Source: Bog-473 sp963721585
Lineage (GTDB): Bacteria > Actinomycetota > Acidimicrobiia > Acidimicrobiales > RAAP-2
Assembly (NCBI GenBank): GCA_963721585.1
Contig: CAVRJN010000007.1
Span: forward strand, 1,116,001 to 1,180,000
Length of the DNA stretch: 64,000 nt
Direction of reading: 5' to 3'
The position numbers and the translations under genes are program-made. The notes beneath the pieces are model-generated. The model did no database searches and was not told the DNA's origin. It worked only from the letters and a program-made list of their open reading frames with translations. Numbering within the stretch: the first letter of the stretch is position 1; each line of letters begins with the position of its first letter. Shown piece after piece: positions 52,795-61,957 of the stretch.

Positions 52795-54222
52795 GTGGTG
52801 CCCGAACCAGTCGTAGCGATTGCCTATCGATCGGCGTTGGAGGTGATCTCTGCCGCCGAACCAGATGTGGCAACGGCCATCGTCGGTGAGCTGGAGTCCC
52901 AACGGCGTCAACTAAAGCTCATCGCTTCAGAGAACTACGCCTCGCCGGCCGTGCTGCTGGCCATGGGCAACTGGCTGTCGGACAAGTATGCGGAGGGCAT
53001 ACCGGGCCATCGGTTTTATGCCGGATGCGAGATGGTTGACCGAATCGAGACATTGGCTACCGCCCACGCCAAAGCACTGTTCGGCGCCGATCACGCCTAT
53101 GTCCAGCCTCATTCGGGGATCGACGCCAACCTGGTCGCTTATTGGGCCATCCTTGCCCACCGAGTCGAGCAACCATTCCTCAACGAGGCTGGGACGGCTC
53201 ACGTGAACGACCTTGACACCATGAGCTGGGATCAACTGCGCAGCGAACTGCACTCCCAGCGCATGATGGGCATGGCTCTCGACGCTGGGGGGCACCTCAC
53301 CCATGGGTTCCGACCCAATATTTCCGGGAAGCTCTTTGACCAGGCTAGTTACGGGGTCGATTCCGCTTCCGGACTCCTCGACTATGCCGCCATAGCGGCC
53401 CAGGTGAGAGAGTTCCGTCCGCTGGTGCTCGTGGCGGGGTACTCGGCCTACCCCCGGAACCCCAATTTCGCCATCTTGGCCGAGATCGCCCACGACGTCG
53501 GGGCTACTTTCATGGTCGACATGGCCCACTTCGCTGGTCTGGTGGCCGGGAAAGTGCTGGTTGGCGATCTCGATCCGGTGCCCCACGCCGATGTCGTGAC
53601 CTCCACCACCCACAAGTCACTGCGCGGACCTCGGGGTGGACTAGTCCTCTGCACCGAGGAATATGCCCCCTGTGTAGACAAAGGATGCCCGATGGTCCTC
53701 GGTGGCCCGCTGCCCCACATGATGGCTGCCAAGGCCGTTGCTTTGTCTGAGGCTCGCCAGCCCTCGTTCGCTGCCTATGCCGTCCACATCGTAGAGAATG
53801 CACGTGCTCTGGCGGAAGGTTTGATACGGCGGGGTGCACGGCTCATCACTGGGGGGACTGACAACCACCTTGTGCTCTTGGACGTGGCTTCCAGCTTCGG
53901 ACTCACCGGCCGTCAAGCTGAGGCTGCCCTGATTGACGCAGGCGTGGTCACCAATCGCAACTTATTGCCAGGTGACGCCAACGGCGCCTGGTACACCTCG
54001 GGAATTCGACTTGGAACACCGGCGCTGACCACGCTGGGATTCAGGCCAGACGAGATCGACGAAGTCGCCGACGTCATAGTCACTGCCTTGAGAGCCACGA
54101 CACCGGCGACATCCACAGCCAAAGCGAAGTACGAGATCGATCCCCACATCGCCCAAGTCTGCAAAGACCGGTGTTTCAGTTTGCTCGACCGCCACCACCT
54201 CTATGCGGACATCGAGCTGTAA
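52795..54222 (+). CDS. glyA: Serine hydroxymethyltransferase, long-insert type
   Basis: PLP enzyme converting serine and tetrahydrofolate to glycine and methylene-THF. 475 residues from an in-frame start (GTG 52795; GTG 52798 is next). Motifs: QLKLIASENYASPAVLLAMG, YAEGIPGHRFYAGCE, the PLP-Lys segment TSTTHKSLRGPRGGLVL, and TSGIRLGTPALTT. Between residues 130 and 200 it has the extra segment LRSELHSQRMMGMALDAGGH-LTHGFRPNISG, seen in the chlamydial-type SHMT branch. Located in the lower-GC region and controlled by its own riboswitch, so possibly acquired or a second copy. Confidence 0.94.
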   Translation: MVPEPVVAIAYRSALEVISAAEPDVATAIVGELESQRRQLKLIASENYASPAVLLAMGNWLSDKYAEGIPGHRFYAGCEMVDRIETLATAHAKALFGADHAYVQPHSGIDANLVAYWAILAHRVEQPFLNEAGTAHVNDLDTMSWDQLRSELHSQRMMGMALDAGGHLTHGFRPNISGKLFDQASYGVDSASGLLDYAAIAAQVREFRPLVLVAGYSAYPRNPNFAILAEIAHDVGATFMVDMAHFAGLVAGKVLVGDLDPVPHADVVTSTTHKSLRGPRGGLVLCTEEYAPCVDKGCPMVLGGPLPHMMAAKAVALSEARQPSFAAYAVHIVENARALAEGLIRRGARLITGGTDNHLVLLDVASSFGLTGRQAEAALIDAGVVTNRNLLPGDANGAWYTSGIRLGTPALTTLGFRPDEIDEVADVIVTALRATTPATSTAKAKYEIDPHIAQVCKDRCFSLLDRHHLYADIEL

Positions 54223-54452
54223 ATGACTTGCTCGGAGAGTACGGACAATGCAGTGAGTTTCTCGAATCAAGAGGGCGTTACCGCACTAGTAACCTCAACC
54301 GGGACAGGAACTCTCTCCGATCAGCGAGCAGCACATCGCCCAGGGGTGAGTTCCGAACGCCGAGACGGGGCGCCACCCTGCGGCACGACTCAGATACCCA
54401 ACCGGCATCCGTCGTTCGATTGCGTAGGTCGGCCCTCAGGCGACCCTCCACG

Positions 54453-55229
54453 TCACACGCGCGCAGATCGACGCCGTCGAACCCAGACCCCGCTACCGAG
54501 AAGTCCGACCGCCAAGATCGGTAGGGCCAGAGCACAGGGAGTCTCCGGTGTGCCGTCGCCAGGGTTATCCCCATTGTCTTGCCCGTCGCCCACCGTGACT
54601 TGGAACGGCGCCGAGAATAGGTGGGGGTAGCTGAAGGCATCCGAGGTGTAAATGTTGGAGGTGAAGATGCCCAGAACGCACTGGTTCGGGGCAACGCCGC
54701 AGATGCCGATCATGGTGGCCGGGCCAAGCGTGTTCGGGTCAAGAAGGTCGAAGACAGTGAACGCGCTCCCCCCGAGAAGATGAACGCGCCATTATCGGAC
54801 TTGCCGTCCGAGAGATCGAGCGTCTGCGCTTCACAGTCGTACGGCTGGGTCGGCAGGTTGGCGGAGAGACCACCCGGGTCGGTGCACTCGTAGACGTAGA
54901 AGGTGCCGGTGGGGTTGCCAGTCGTCTGGCCGGGCACTCCATTCGCCACCAGGTTGGCGTTGTCCAGCACCGAGTTGGGCGCAACGGTGACTGAGATCGA
55001 CCGCTGGTGTACGGCGAACCCGGAGTCACGGTGCCGATGGTGCCGATGGTGCCGATGGTGCCGATGGTGCCGATGGTGCCGATGGTGCCGAGAGAGGTAT
55101 ACCCGTCGCCGCTCGTAAGCGTCGTGGCCCCCGCTGGCTGGGTGACAAAAAGAAGAATGCCACTGGCCACGAGGAAAACGGCACCCAGGACCGAGACGGT
55201 CCGGTCACGAAATTTCTGAAGTGGCGCAT
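54453..55229 (-). CDS. Secreted, C-terminally anchored protein with (TIG)n repeat (several frameshifts)
   Basis: Reconstructed by frame-hopping. From ATG 55229 MRHFRNF, then (next frame) VLGAVFLVASGILLFVTQPA as signal peptide, a GTIGTIG... repeat, VTPGSPYTSG, then (next frame) ISVTVAPNSVLDNANLVANG and TGTFYVYECTDPGGL..., then FSGG, then (next frame) FTVFDLLDPNTLGPATMIGI and NIYTSDAFSYPHLFSAPFQV, ending LALPILAVGLLGSGVWVRRR, a membrane anchor with basic tail. Three breaks (about 55200, 54999, 54775), each a missing base; the last is in a G6 run that must be G7. Family resembles the neocarzinostatin-like extracellular domain of related genomes (tentative). Confidence 0.6.
55031..55093 (+). repeat. 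9-bp minisatellite, six perfect copies plus one variant
   Basis: Six exact copies of GTGCCGATG (55031-55084) and a seventh, GTGCCGAGA. On the minus strand they encode the Thr-Ile-Gly repeat of the anchored protein. Being nine bases long, loss or gain of units keeps the frame, so copy number could vary between strains. Confidence 0.9.
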
Positions 55230-55556
55230 GGCCGAAGTATGTCCGTCACCACGACGATCCGAGTTTTCCGTCCGCGAAGCCAGCGTGAACTCTCTGTGAC
55301 GTTTAGAGGATGCAGTGAGTGTCTCCTAACGCCCCCGCTTTCGCAGTTGCCAATCGATGTACCCGTCCATGACGCGAAAGAAGGCCGCGTTGAAGCGTCC
55401 TCGCCCCGGATGCGCTTCGAATTCCGAAGCCCCGGATACCATGACGAAAAATTCGCCATAGAACTTCCTCCGGCGCACTCCCGCGTCAGGTGTCGATACT
55501 GCCGCAGAACAGTGGGACTGCTTCGCTGCAGGTCGGAGTCTGCCTAGCGCGACGCC
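55230..55556. other. Gene-free stretch
   Basis: About 330 bases between the anchored protein start and the DUF2510-like gene stop. The one rightward open frame (55221-55547) has no family features and overlaps the start region of the anchored protein gene; nothing else was seen. Confidence 0.45.
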
Positions 55557-55832
55557 TCACAGACTGCCGCCGAAGCCCTCCTCGGCCGCGTCCGTAGATG
55601 CTCCGGGGTCGAATGCTTGCTCCTCGGCGTCGTCTGCCCGCTTTAGATCCGAACCGTCACCAGGAATCGCGTCGTCCGCGACCCGCTCCATCTCGACCGT
55701 GATCGGCTCGTCCGGTGGCGCATCTTGCGATTCCACTCCCGCGTCGCGAACAAGAGCGGTGGGGGCGCCATCCGACATCCAGCGGGCCTCATGTCGCTGG
55801 TAGGGGTCCTTGAACCAGCCCTCCTCGTTCAT
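55557..55832 (-). CDS. Short DUF2510-like protein with acidic tail
   Basis: 91 residues from ATG 55832. MNEEGWFKDPYQRHEARWMS-DGAPT is the DUF2510 pattern (GWY-DP ... RWWDG) at the N-terminus; the rest is acidic and disordered (VEMERVADDAIPGDGSDLKR). Its start overlaps the previous stop (ATGA). Function unknown. Confidence 0.65.
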   Translation of the reverse strand: MNEEGWFKDPYQRHEARWMSDGAPTALVRDAGVESQDAPPDEPITVEMERVADDAIPGDGSDLKRADDAEEQAFDPGASTDAAEEGFGGSL

Positions 55833-56203
55833 GGCCACTTCCTTTCGGCGAACTGGCGACGACTGGGGGTTGCGCCACGACCCCAGGTGTGATTCTCCCA
55901 GAGACGCTGGGCCATCTCCCGTGACCCGACCGGGGTGTTTATGCCAATCGGCGTTGAGTCTTGGTCCCGCATGCAATCTTGGCAGACGACCAACCATCGA
56001 CCATCTGCCTGCTCAACAATCCTTGGGTGGTGATCCTTGCGTAACAACTCGTTCTCGCTCCTTCTCCGACACCCGGCGTGCAAGCGACCATATCCACCGG
56101 CAGATACGCGCTGAGCGGTCGCCCGCAAGCCCAGGTCGTTCGCGACGAATACGCGAACTGGTTGCGGCGTCAGGGGTTCATCTGACGCCGCTGGTCGCTC
56201 CAT
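55829..56203 (-). CDS. Hypothetical protein with CxxC
   Basis: 124 residues from ATG 56203, overlapping the end of the DUF4282 gene by 34 bases and the next gene by four, so translationally coupled in a three-gene set. WLVVCQDCMRDQDSTPIG holds a CxxC; RLHAGCRRRSENELLRKDHH is basic. No family recognised. Confidence 0.55.
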   Translation of the reverse strand: MERPAASDEPLTPQPVRVFVANDLGLRATAQRVSAGGYGRLHAGCRRRSENELLRKDHHPRIVEQADGRWLVVCQDCMRDQDSTPIGINTPVGSREMAQRLWENHTWGRGATPSRRQFAERKWP

Positions 56204-56787
56204 GACTCCCCGCTCCAGAATCGCGCGTAGCCCTCGTACTCTGGATCTTGGTACCAGCCAGCAGCGGGCCGTTCCTCCTTTGGGGAATCTTCTTGCGAAG
56301 CGCTGGGCGACTGCGCCGTCCCGGACTCAGTGGCACGTTGGCTCAAGGTGTCTTGCCTCAGAGGCTCTGTGTGCGACGTGATGCTTGTACCCGTCCCGGT
56401 CGGCGTGGCGCCGCTACCGGAGAGCGGTTCAATCGAGGTGGTAGACACCCCTTGGCTCTCGCCGATCAACGCCGATGAAAGGGAGATCCGCCGTACGTCC
56501 TCTCCGATGCGAAAGATGATGATCACCAGTTCTAGAAGAATCCGGGTCCAAATCAGATACACAAGCCAGACAATCGGTATCAGGATGATCGCAACCACGA
56601 TCTCTCCGGGTTTCTTCGACGCAAGGGCACCTATGAGGGCGCCAAGGGCCACCAAGCTGAAGACCACGATGGCAATGACGTATGCAACCTTGATCACGCG
56701 CGTCACGATGAGCGACGAGAAGCTTGTGTCGAACAGCGAACGGAAGAAGCCCTCCGCTGTATAACTCGTCGCAGGTGGGGTCTGCAT
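56170..56787 (-). CDS. DUF4282 membrane protein with C-terminal DUF2510
   Basis: 205 residues from ATG 56787. The N-terminal DUF4282 domain reads GFFRSLFDTSFSSLIVTRVI, then two membrane segments (YVIAIVVFSLVALGALIGAL and VVAIILIPIVWLVYLIWTRI). A Ser/Thr-rich linker leads to AAGWYQDPEYEGYARFWSGE-SW, a DUF2510 motif. First of a three-gene coupled set. Likely envelope function, unknown. Confidence 0.85.
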   Translation of the reverse strand: MQTPPATSYTAEGFFRSLFDTSFSSLIVTRVIKVAYVIAIVVFSLVALGALIGALASKKPGEIVVAIILIPIVWLVYLIWTRILLELVIIIFRIGEDVRRISLSSALIGESQGVSTTSIEPLSGSGATPTGTGTSITSHTEPLRQDTLSQRATESGTAQSPSASQEDSPKEERPAAGWYQDPEYEGYARFWSGESWSDQRRQMNP

Positions 56788-57087
56788 GCTCTTTCTCCGA
56801 TCTGGGTGTTCGACTTGCGTCGCCAGGAACCTAACCAGGACCCAATGCCCATTGCCTATTGGCACAAAAGCCCAGGTGGCCCGCGACATCCAGGTAAACT
56901 TGTCGAATCAATCGCTCTGTGGGCGCTGCCTTTTGGAGTGCCGTGCCCTCCTCTCAAAGAGCCGTTGCGATCGAGTCTGGCTGTCCATTCCGCGAAAGAC
57001 CGTCCCCGATGCACCGCCCCGATACCACGCCGGTTCATCGGGAGTCTCGCCAGTGGCGACACCTCCGTCCGAGGATTGAAACGGCCT
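56788..57087. other. Gene-free stretch
   Basis: 300 bases between the DUF4282 gene start and the glycoside hydrolase stop. It should hold the promoter of the DUF4282 set. No other structure noticed. Confidence 0.4.
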
Positions 57088-58614
57088 TCAGCCGGCGATG
57101 GCCGCGGCCACCGCCGCCCAAGCCGGCTTCTGGCTGCCGTCTGCGTTGAGGAGGCCGAACCAGTCCTCGTCGGTGGCGGGGTTTCCGCCACTGTCCTCGT
57201 AGGTGTAGAGGTACACCGCACCGATCCACGGTGATTCCTTGGCGTTCTCGATCGCCTGGGTCAGATCTTCGGCCTGGCCAGCGGTCCCCACCGAGTCGGG
57301 CCCCCCGGTTGGCGCGCCGACTTCGGTGATCCAAATCGGCTTGTCGGCGTCGCCGTTGGCGGCCATCACGCTCTCCAGTGACGTCGGGGTAGAGTCCATC
57401 TGCGACCAGCCCGACCACGGCTCGTCGATGTCGGGGAGTGCCGGATAGCTGTAGGGGTGATCGCCCAGTGCATCGAAATAGCCCTCAGCACCGTCTGCAT
57501 ACATGTCTTGGAGGAAGGTGACCTCGTTGATGTCGCCGTTGGCGTTGCTCTCAGGTGCCAGCCCGCCCGTGATGACCAAGGCGCTCGGGTCGACGGCCTT
57601 TATATCGGTGTAGGACGCCTGGAGCACCTGCACGTACGCAGCAGGATTCGGCGCAGGCTGCCAGAACACCGTGTTGTTGGGCTCGTTCCAGATTTCATAG
57701 TCCTGCACCCCTTCGGGGGCGTAGCGCTGCGCGACCGCGGCAGCGAATTCTCCGAACGCGGCCGGGTCGGCCGGTTGCCCTATATCGGTCCCCGAAACGC
57801 CGGGCACCGCCTCCCACGACGGAGTGCCTGTGATCACCATGTCGACGGTCATGCCAGCGGCGCGAATGAGGGACACCTCCTCGTCGAGCTGGCTCCAGTC
57901 GTAGGTCCCTGGCCCGGCATAGGAGATATCGGCCCAGTCGGCTCCCGTGCGGATGGACGTGACACCAATCGACTCGAGGTTGGCCAGCCATGCCTCCTGA
58001 GTGGCCGCCGGCTCCCCGAGCAAGGCGGGGAGGCTGATCCCGATGACCGGCTGACCGGTTGCCGGTGGGTCAGGAGTGGTCGGCGTGGCTGCGTCGGTTG
58101 AGTTGTCGACAGCAATGACGAGGCTCTGTTGGGCCTGGACGACGCCTCCTAGGCTGGCGCTCAACAGCACCACGTGTTGACCGACGTCTCCGCCCAGCGG
58201 TCTCCCGGTAATGGTTGCTGTTCCATCATGGTGGTTGTGGAGCCTGAGGCCGCCCGGCAGGTTCGAAGCCCGAAGGCGGAGCGCGGGAGACGCTGACGTC
58301 TCGCACGTTGCCACCTCGAAGCTGAAAGACTCTCCCACGACGGCCGGAGCCGTCGACTCACTTGAGAAAGCGGACACGCAATCGGGAACGAGCTCGACAT
58401 CGGCTGACACCCCCGTGGAGGCGGCGGCCGGCGAGATCCCGGTCGCGACGCCCAGCGCAATCCAAACAAGCGCCGCGCCGACCAACGTCACCGCGTTGCG
58501 TTGATGAAGCCTTTTACAGAGAGGCAACGTGTGGTCCCCGTTACGTGTCGAGGGGAGCAGCGACGGCGAGATGCAGCGTCGCCACCCCGACGTGTGTTGT
58601 GGATCCGTTGACAC
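57088..58614 (-). CDS. Secreted clan GH-A glycoside hydrolase (GH39/PslG-like)
   Basis: 508 residues if ATG 58614 is used; TTG 58527 would start just before the signal peptide (AVTLVGAALVWIALGVATGI ... SPAAAS) and may be the true start. Residues 70-170 form a beta domain with Cys79 and Cys104; then a (beta/alpha)8 barrel: GVTSIRTGADWADISYAGPG, YEIWNEPNN with acid/base Glu311, FDALGDHPYSYP, and PIWITEVGAPTG with nucleophile Glu431. The plan is like PslG-type glycosidases of exopolysaccharide. Substrate unknown; exported. Confidence 0.87.
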   Translation of the reverse strand: MSTDPQHTSGWRRCISPSLLPSTRNGDHTLPLCKRLHQRNAVTLVGAALVWIALGVATGISPAAASTGVSADVELVPDCVSAFSSESTAPAVVGESFSFEVATCETSASPALRLRASNLPGGLRLHNHHDGTATITGRPLGGDVGQHVVLLSASLGGVVQAQQSLVIAVDNSTDAATPTTPDPPATGQPVIGISLPALLGEPAATQEAWLANLESIGVTSIRTGADWADISYAGPGTYDWSQLDEEVSLIRAAGMTVDMVITGTPSWEAVPGVSGTDIGQPADPAAFGEFAAAVAQRYAPEGVQDYEIWNEPNNTVFWQPAPNPAAYVQVLQASYTDIKAVDPSALVITGGLAPESNANGDINEVTFLQDMYADGAEGYFDALGDHPYSYPALPDIDEPWSGWSQMDSTPTSLESVMAANGDADKPIWITEVGAPTGGPDSVGTAGQAEDLTQAIENAKESPWIGAVYLYTYEDSGGNPATDEDWFGLLNADGSQKPAWAAVAAAIAG

Positions 58615-58797
58615 TCTGACATGTCCCGGGACGAGCGATCCAGGTAATTCGCCGTCCCGTCACCTACTGGACACTTCAGGTTCGATCGGACCCGTCAATT
58701 CCAGGGCTACACGAACTCCACGCGAGGTATTGATCTCTGAGCTCGGGCTGACGGGAGTGCGTGTGCCGTACGTCCGGGACAAAGAACACCCAGACCT

Positions 58798-59110
58798 TCA
58801 TCTTTTCGGGATTGGCAATTCACCGTTGTCAGCGGCCGAGTCTCGATAGGCCTGACCTAGGTTCTTGCTTGATTCCCACTCTCCGGGTCCCACCACGCAG
58901 CAGTCCTCGATGAATCGGCCCACGGCGTCCGGCACATCTTTCCATGCGAGGTCGGGTCGGTCACGAATGCATCGAAGGGCGGGCTCGATCCTCCCTGGAG
59001 GTACGGCGTGGACGAAGGGCACTGTCTTGAACCGGCGTGCCCGGCCCGGTGTGGGCCCTTCAATCTCGGGCAGGTCATTGGTCACGAAGACCAATGTGAA
59101 GGAGGGCCTG
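58798..59110 (-). pseudogene. C-terminal remnant of a P4-type phage/plasmid primase
   Basis: The frame holds FTLVFVTNDLPEIEGPTPGR, RARRFKTVPFVHAVP and RFIEDCCVVGPGEWESSKNL-GQAYRDSAADNGELP, the end of the D5/P4 primase-helicase family (normally x-F-x-T-N-x-L-P ... R-R ... P-F). The N-terminal primase and ATPase parts are missing and the right-hand side runs into another gene. The left end stops early after NGELPIPKR. A relic of a phage or integrative element. Confidence 0.75.
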
Positions 59111-59732
59111 AAGTCGGATCGCGGGGACCGGCTTTCCCTCCACCTTGTCGACGGCGGCCGCGGCGAGCGCCTCCGCGTTGGCCGCGTTCGGCGAAGAGTC
59201 GCCGTGGACGATGCGCCCATCGACCTGACCGGCGCGGAACATGACGACGTCGGTCCCGACGTCGACCCCTTTGGCGCTCCAGTCGAGAGCGAAGGCGTTC
59301 GAGGAGTACCCCACCGTCGGGAGGGACAGCGCCTTCACCGACCCCGAGATCTGGGTTCCCTTCGACGTCGTGACCGACACCTGCTTGCAGCTTTCGAGAA
59401 TCTCGAGATACTGCTGTTACCGCAGCGCGCCCTTCCCGCTTTCGAGCGTCTCTCGAACGCGGGCACCGTTTGGTGGTGATAGGTCACGTTGGCCCTGGCG
59501 ATGCCTCTGGCGGGAAGGCCGAGCGCACGGAGGCCCTTCAGACAACCCGCACGGTCTATCCCCGTACCGGTGGCCATGTTTTCACGGACCATCCGGCCTG
59601 CATGTCGGCCAGGGACAGGGTCTCGGATTGCAACTGCGATTTCGTCGTCGCGCCGGCGGGCGGTGCGACAGACCCCGCACATCCGACCGTCAAGGCCCCC
59701 AGAGCAATGGCTCGCCAGCGTCTTGCCCTCAT
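59075..59732 (-). pseudogene. Broken secreted protein, fused to the primase remnant
   Basis: From ATG 59732: MRARRWRAIALGALTVGCAG plus SVAPPAGATT (signal peptide), LQSETLSLADMQAGWSVKTW, then a stop; the sequence goes on in another frame (GCLKGLRALGLPARGIARAN-VTYHH) and again in a third (LEILESCKQVSVTTSKGTQI, YSSNAFALDWSAKGVDVGTD, VDGRIVHGDSS). This is the plan of sensor-type extracellular lipoproteins. The last codons (KVEGKPVPAI) run directly into the primase-like segment, so the junction is a recombination scar. At least two shifts; real decay and sequence error cannot be told apart. Confidence 0.55.
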
Positions 59733-60493
59733 TTCGTCTCCCCGATCGCCTGAGAGCCGGTTCGGCGTGATATGCCGCTCAGACTAAGGCGTGACTGCTC
59801 GTCCCACGAGCCAGGGCTCGGCGTGGCAGTGCTGATCACCTCGGTCCTGCTGAGGCGCCGCGTCGGCCGGCCGGTGCGCCCAATCAGGCCACACAACCTG
59901 CCTGGGCCTTCACCTGCGGGCGAATACAACGTGCCCGGACCGTCAGCGGCTCGACGCCTTACCAGGACACGTCGGCATGAAGCCGGCCCCTCGCCGGGTT
60001 GAAGCGACCTCGGAAGATGAGCCCGGCCAACCCGAAGGAGAATCACCCGTTCGGGTGCAATTCAGGCGATCGGCCAACGGTCCGCAAGATCGCCCGGCGC
60101 GAGCGTTACCTTAAGTGAGGCGGATCGCAGCGAACGGCCCTCGGCTCTGGCCGGGGGCCGTTTCGCGGCGAGGCGAGATCGGGAGAAGGCCAGTGAATTC
60201 CCGCCCCCGATCCCGCCCTGTACCCCGCCAACCAGCATGTCTAGCAATCATCGCTGAAAAGCAGATAGGGGCCGTTCAGCTCATTTGTTGACAACGGTCC
60301 CACAACCACCCACCCCCTGTTTGCAAAACTGGGGCCATGGTTCCGGTGCAAACCGGTTCCTGCGTCACGGCCCCGCTTGCCATCCTGCCCGCCACGGGGT
60401 GAGCGCGGGGCCGTTTCGCGTGACCACGGCCGATCCCTGAGGACCAGGAGGGGAGCGACCACGACAGTCGGTCCGTGGGTCGTGGACCAGACG
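59733..60493. other. Gene-free stretch with two GC hairpins and a 14-bp direct repeat
   Basis: About 760 bases with no convincing gene. Hairpin A: ACGGCCCTCGG (60134-60144) with CCGGGGGCCGT (60151-60161), one G-U pair. Hairpin B: ACGGCCCCGC (60367-60376) with GCGGGGCCGT (60405-60414). Both end in the shared 14 bases GGGGCCGTTTCGCG (60154-60167 and 60407-60420). There are no T-runs after them. Confidence 0.6.
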
Positions 60494-61957
60494 TCAGCCT
60501 TCCACCTTTTTCAGAAACGGGACGAGATGGTTGAAGAAAACGTTGTCCGGGTACGCACCGGCCGGGTCGTTGTGGGCGTAGGTGTTGTGTTCGTCGACCA
60601 GGGTCAGGTGGCCCATCGGGATGCCCGACTGTTGCGCCAGGATCTTCGTGGCGGTGAGCACTCCGGGTCCGCCCAGGTGGGCCGCGAAGGCGTAGATCAG
60701 CAGGCTGTGCGGCAGATGGTGCCCCATGGTGGATTGCACGTCGAGAACGCCCTGTGCGGGGTTGGCGTTGCCGTCCGCGACCGCAGCGGTGTCGTCGGTC
60801 AGGCGTTGCGGGAAATACCACTCGGTTCCGTCCGCGTCGTCGACCCCCAGGCCGGAGAACATGGCGGCAAAGCGCTTGATCGGCGTCAACGCTGCCGACC
60901 CGTTCCACCCGTGGATCGGGCCCTTGGACGACAGGCCCTCGCCGAGGTGCGCCTGGGCCGCCTCGAGATCCGGCGGTGAGGTGGCGACGTTCAGCGCGTA
61001 GCCGTACTGACCGATGTTGGAGACCCGCACCGACGGCACGATGTCGGCGGGCAGGAGACCTGAGGCCTGACCCAGAGAGGGCGCGTTGGGATCGAGCAGC
61101 GCGGCCGAGGAGCCCGTGGCCTCGAACAGGCCGGCGAACGGTGCCGTGATTCCGCCGAAGCTCAGCCAGGGAGACGCCGACGGCGCGTCGAGGGCCTGGA
61201 GCTCCTGGGTCGCCAGCGCAGCGGTCATGCCCACTGGCGCTCCCCCGGGGCTGAATGCCTGGGGTGTCGGGCTGCTGGCTCCGTCGATGTACACAAGGCC
61301 CGACAATTGATCGGCTCCCGGCCTCCCTTTGAAGTCCCAGGTGGCATAGGCGGTGACGACCGAGCCGCCGAGGGAGTGCCCGCCGAGGACGACCTTGCCG
61401 CCGAGCTTCTTGGCGGCCCCGATCACGGTGTGCAGGTCCTGCACGGCCACGTTCATCCCCCAGTTCTTGGCGAACGCAACGGTCGAGTCGGGGATGGGCT
61501 GGAAGTGGTGCGTGATCGTCGGATCCTTCAGGTAACCGAGGTAGTAGTCGAAGAGCTGAGGCGCCGTGGCTTTCCCCGCCTTGAAGAGGTTCAGCTCCGA
61601 CTGGTCCTCGAGCAGGTTCTCACGCCGCTCGACCGACCACACCTGCCATCCCGTCGTCTTGGAAACGATCCACTTGGCCAGCGGCACGAAGTAGGCGCTG
61701 CCGGCCGAGGTCCCCGGTTCGAGGACGAGGACGTTCTTGGCCGAGCTCGGGCCGACCTTGAGGACGCCGACCTTGTCGTACTGCGGCGGCGTGTCGGGGG
61801 CTGCGTAGCTCGGCATCCACGTCACAGCGAGAGGAGCCGCAGTCGCCCCTCTCGAACTGGCGGACGCGAGCGACGCCGGACCGCAGACGGCAACCAGGGA
61901 GAGTGCGGCCGTTCCCGCAAGCAGCCCTCTCGACGACACCATTCGCAGTCTGAACAC
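60494..61957 (-). CDS. Secreted alpha/beta hydrolase
   Basis: 487 residues from GTG 61957, chosen for its strong ribosome site (AAAGGAG, six bases before). Signal peptide VSSRGLLAGTAALSLVAVCG-PASLASASS. The hydrolase fold has VLVLEPGTSAGSAYFVPLAK (oxyanion region), nucleophile elbow VVLGGHSLGGSVVTAYA with Ser195, and near the end LTLVDEHNTYAHNDPAG, likely to hold the catalytic His. Large cap region between. Resembles exported esterases/lipases; substrate unknown. No neighbour in an operon. Confidence 0.85.
   Translation of the reverse strand: MFRLRMVSSRGLLAGTAALSLVAVCGPASLASASSRGATAAPLAVTWMPSYAAPDTPPQYDKVGVLKVGPSSAKNVLVLEPGTSAGSAYFVPLAKWIVSKTTGWQVWSVERRENLLEDQSELNLFKAGKATAPQLFDYYLGYLKDPTITHHFQPIPDSTVAFAKNWGMNVAVQDLHTVIGAAKKLGGKVVLGGHSLGGSVVTAYATWDFKGRPGADQLSGLVYIDGASSPTPQAFSPGGAPVGMTAALATQELQALDAPSASPWLSFGGITAPFAGLFEATGSSAALLDPNAPSLGQASGLLPADIVPSVRVSNIGQYGYALNVATSPPDLEAAQAHLGEGLSSKGPIHGWNGSAALTPIKRFAAMFSGLGVDDADGTEWYFPQRLTDDTAAVADGNANPAQGVLDVQSTMGHHLPHSLLIYAFAAHLGGPGVLTATKILAQQSGIPMGHLTLVDEHNTYAHNDPAGAYPDNVFFNHLVPFLKKVEG

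Noticed and set aside
55031..55093. CRISPR-like array
   Set aside because: Units are 9 bases with no spacers and are in a coding frame (Thr-Ile-Gly), so this is a minisatellite.
55221..55547. Rightward 108-residue gene
   Set aside because: It overlaps the start and promoter of the anchored protein gene and looks like random high-Arg translation.
60134..60414. Two intrinsic terminators
   Set aside because: The stems are strong but no T-run follows on either strand, and they are far from the nearest gene end, so they are reported only as hairpins.
60276..60908. Leftward 210-residue gene
   Set aside because: Most of it lies over the secreted hydrolase gene in another frame; composition is Arg/Gly/Pro shadow type.
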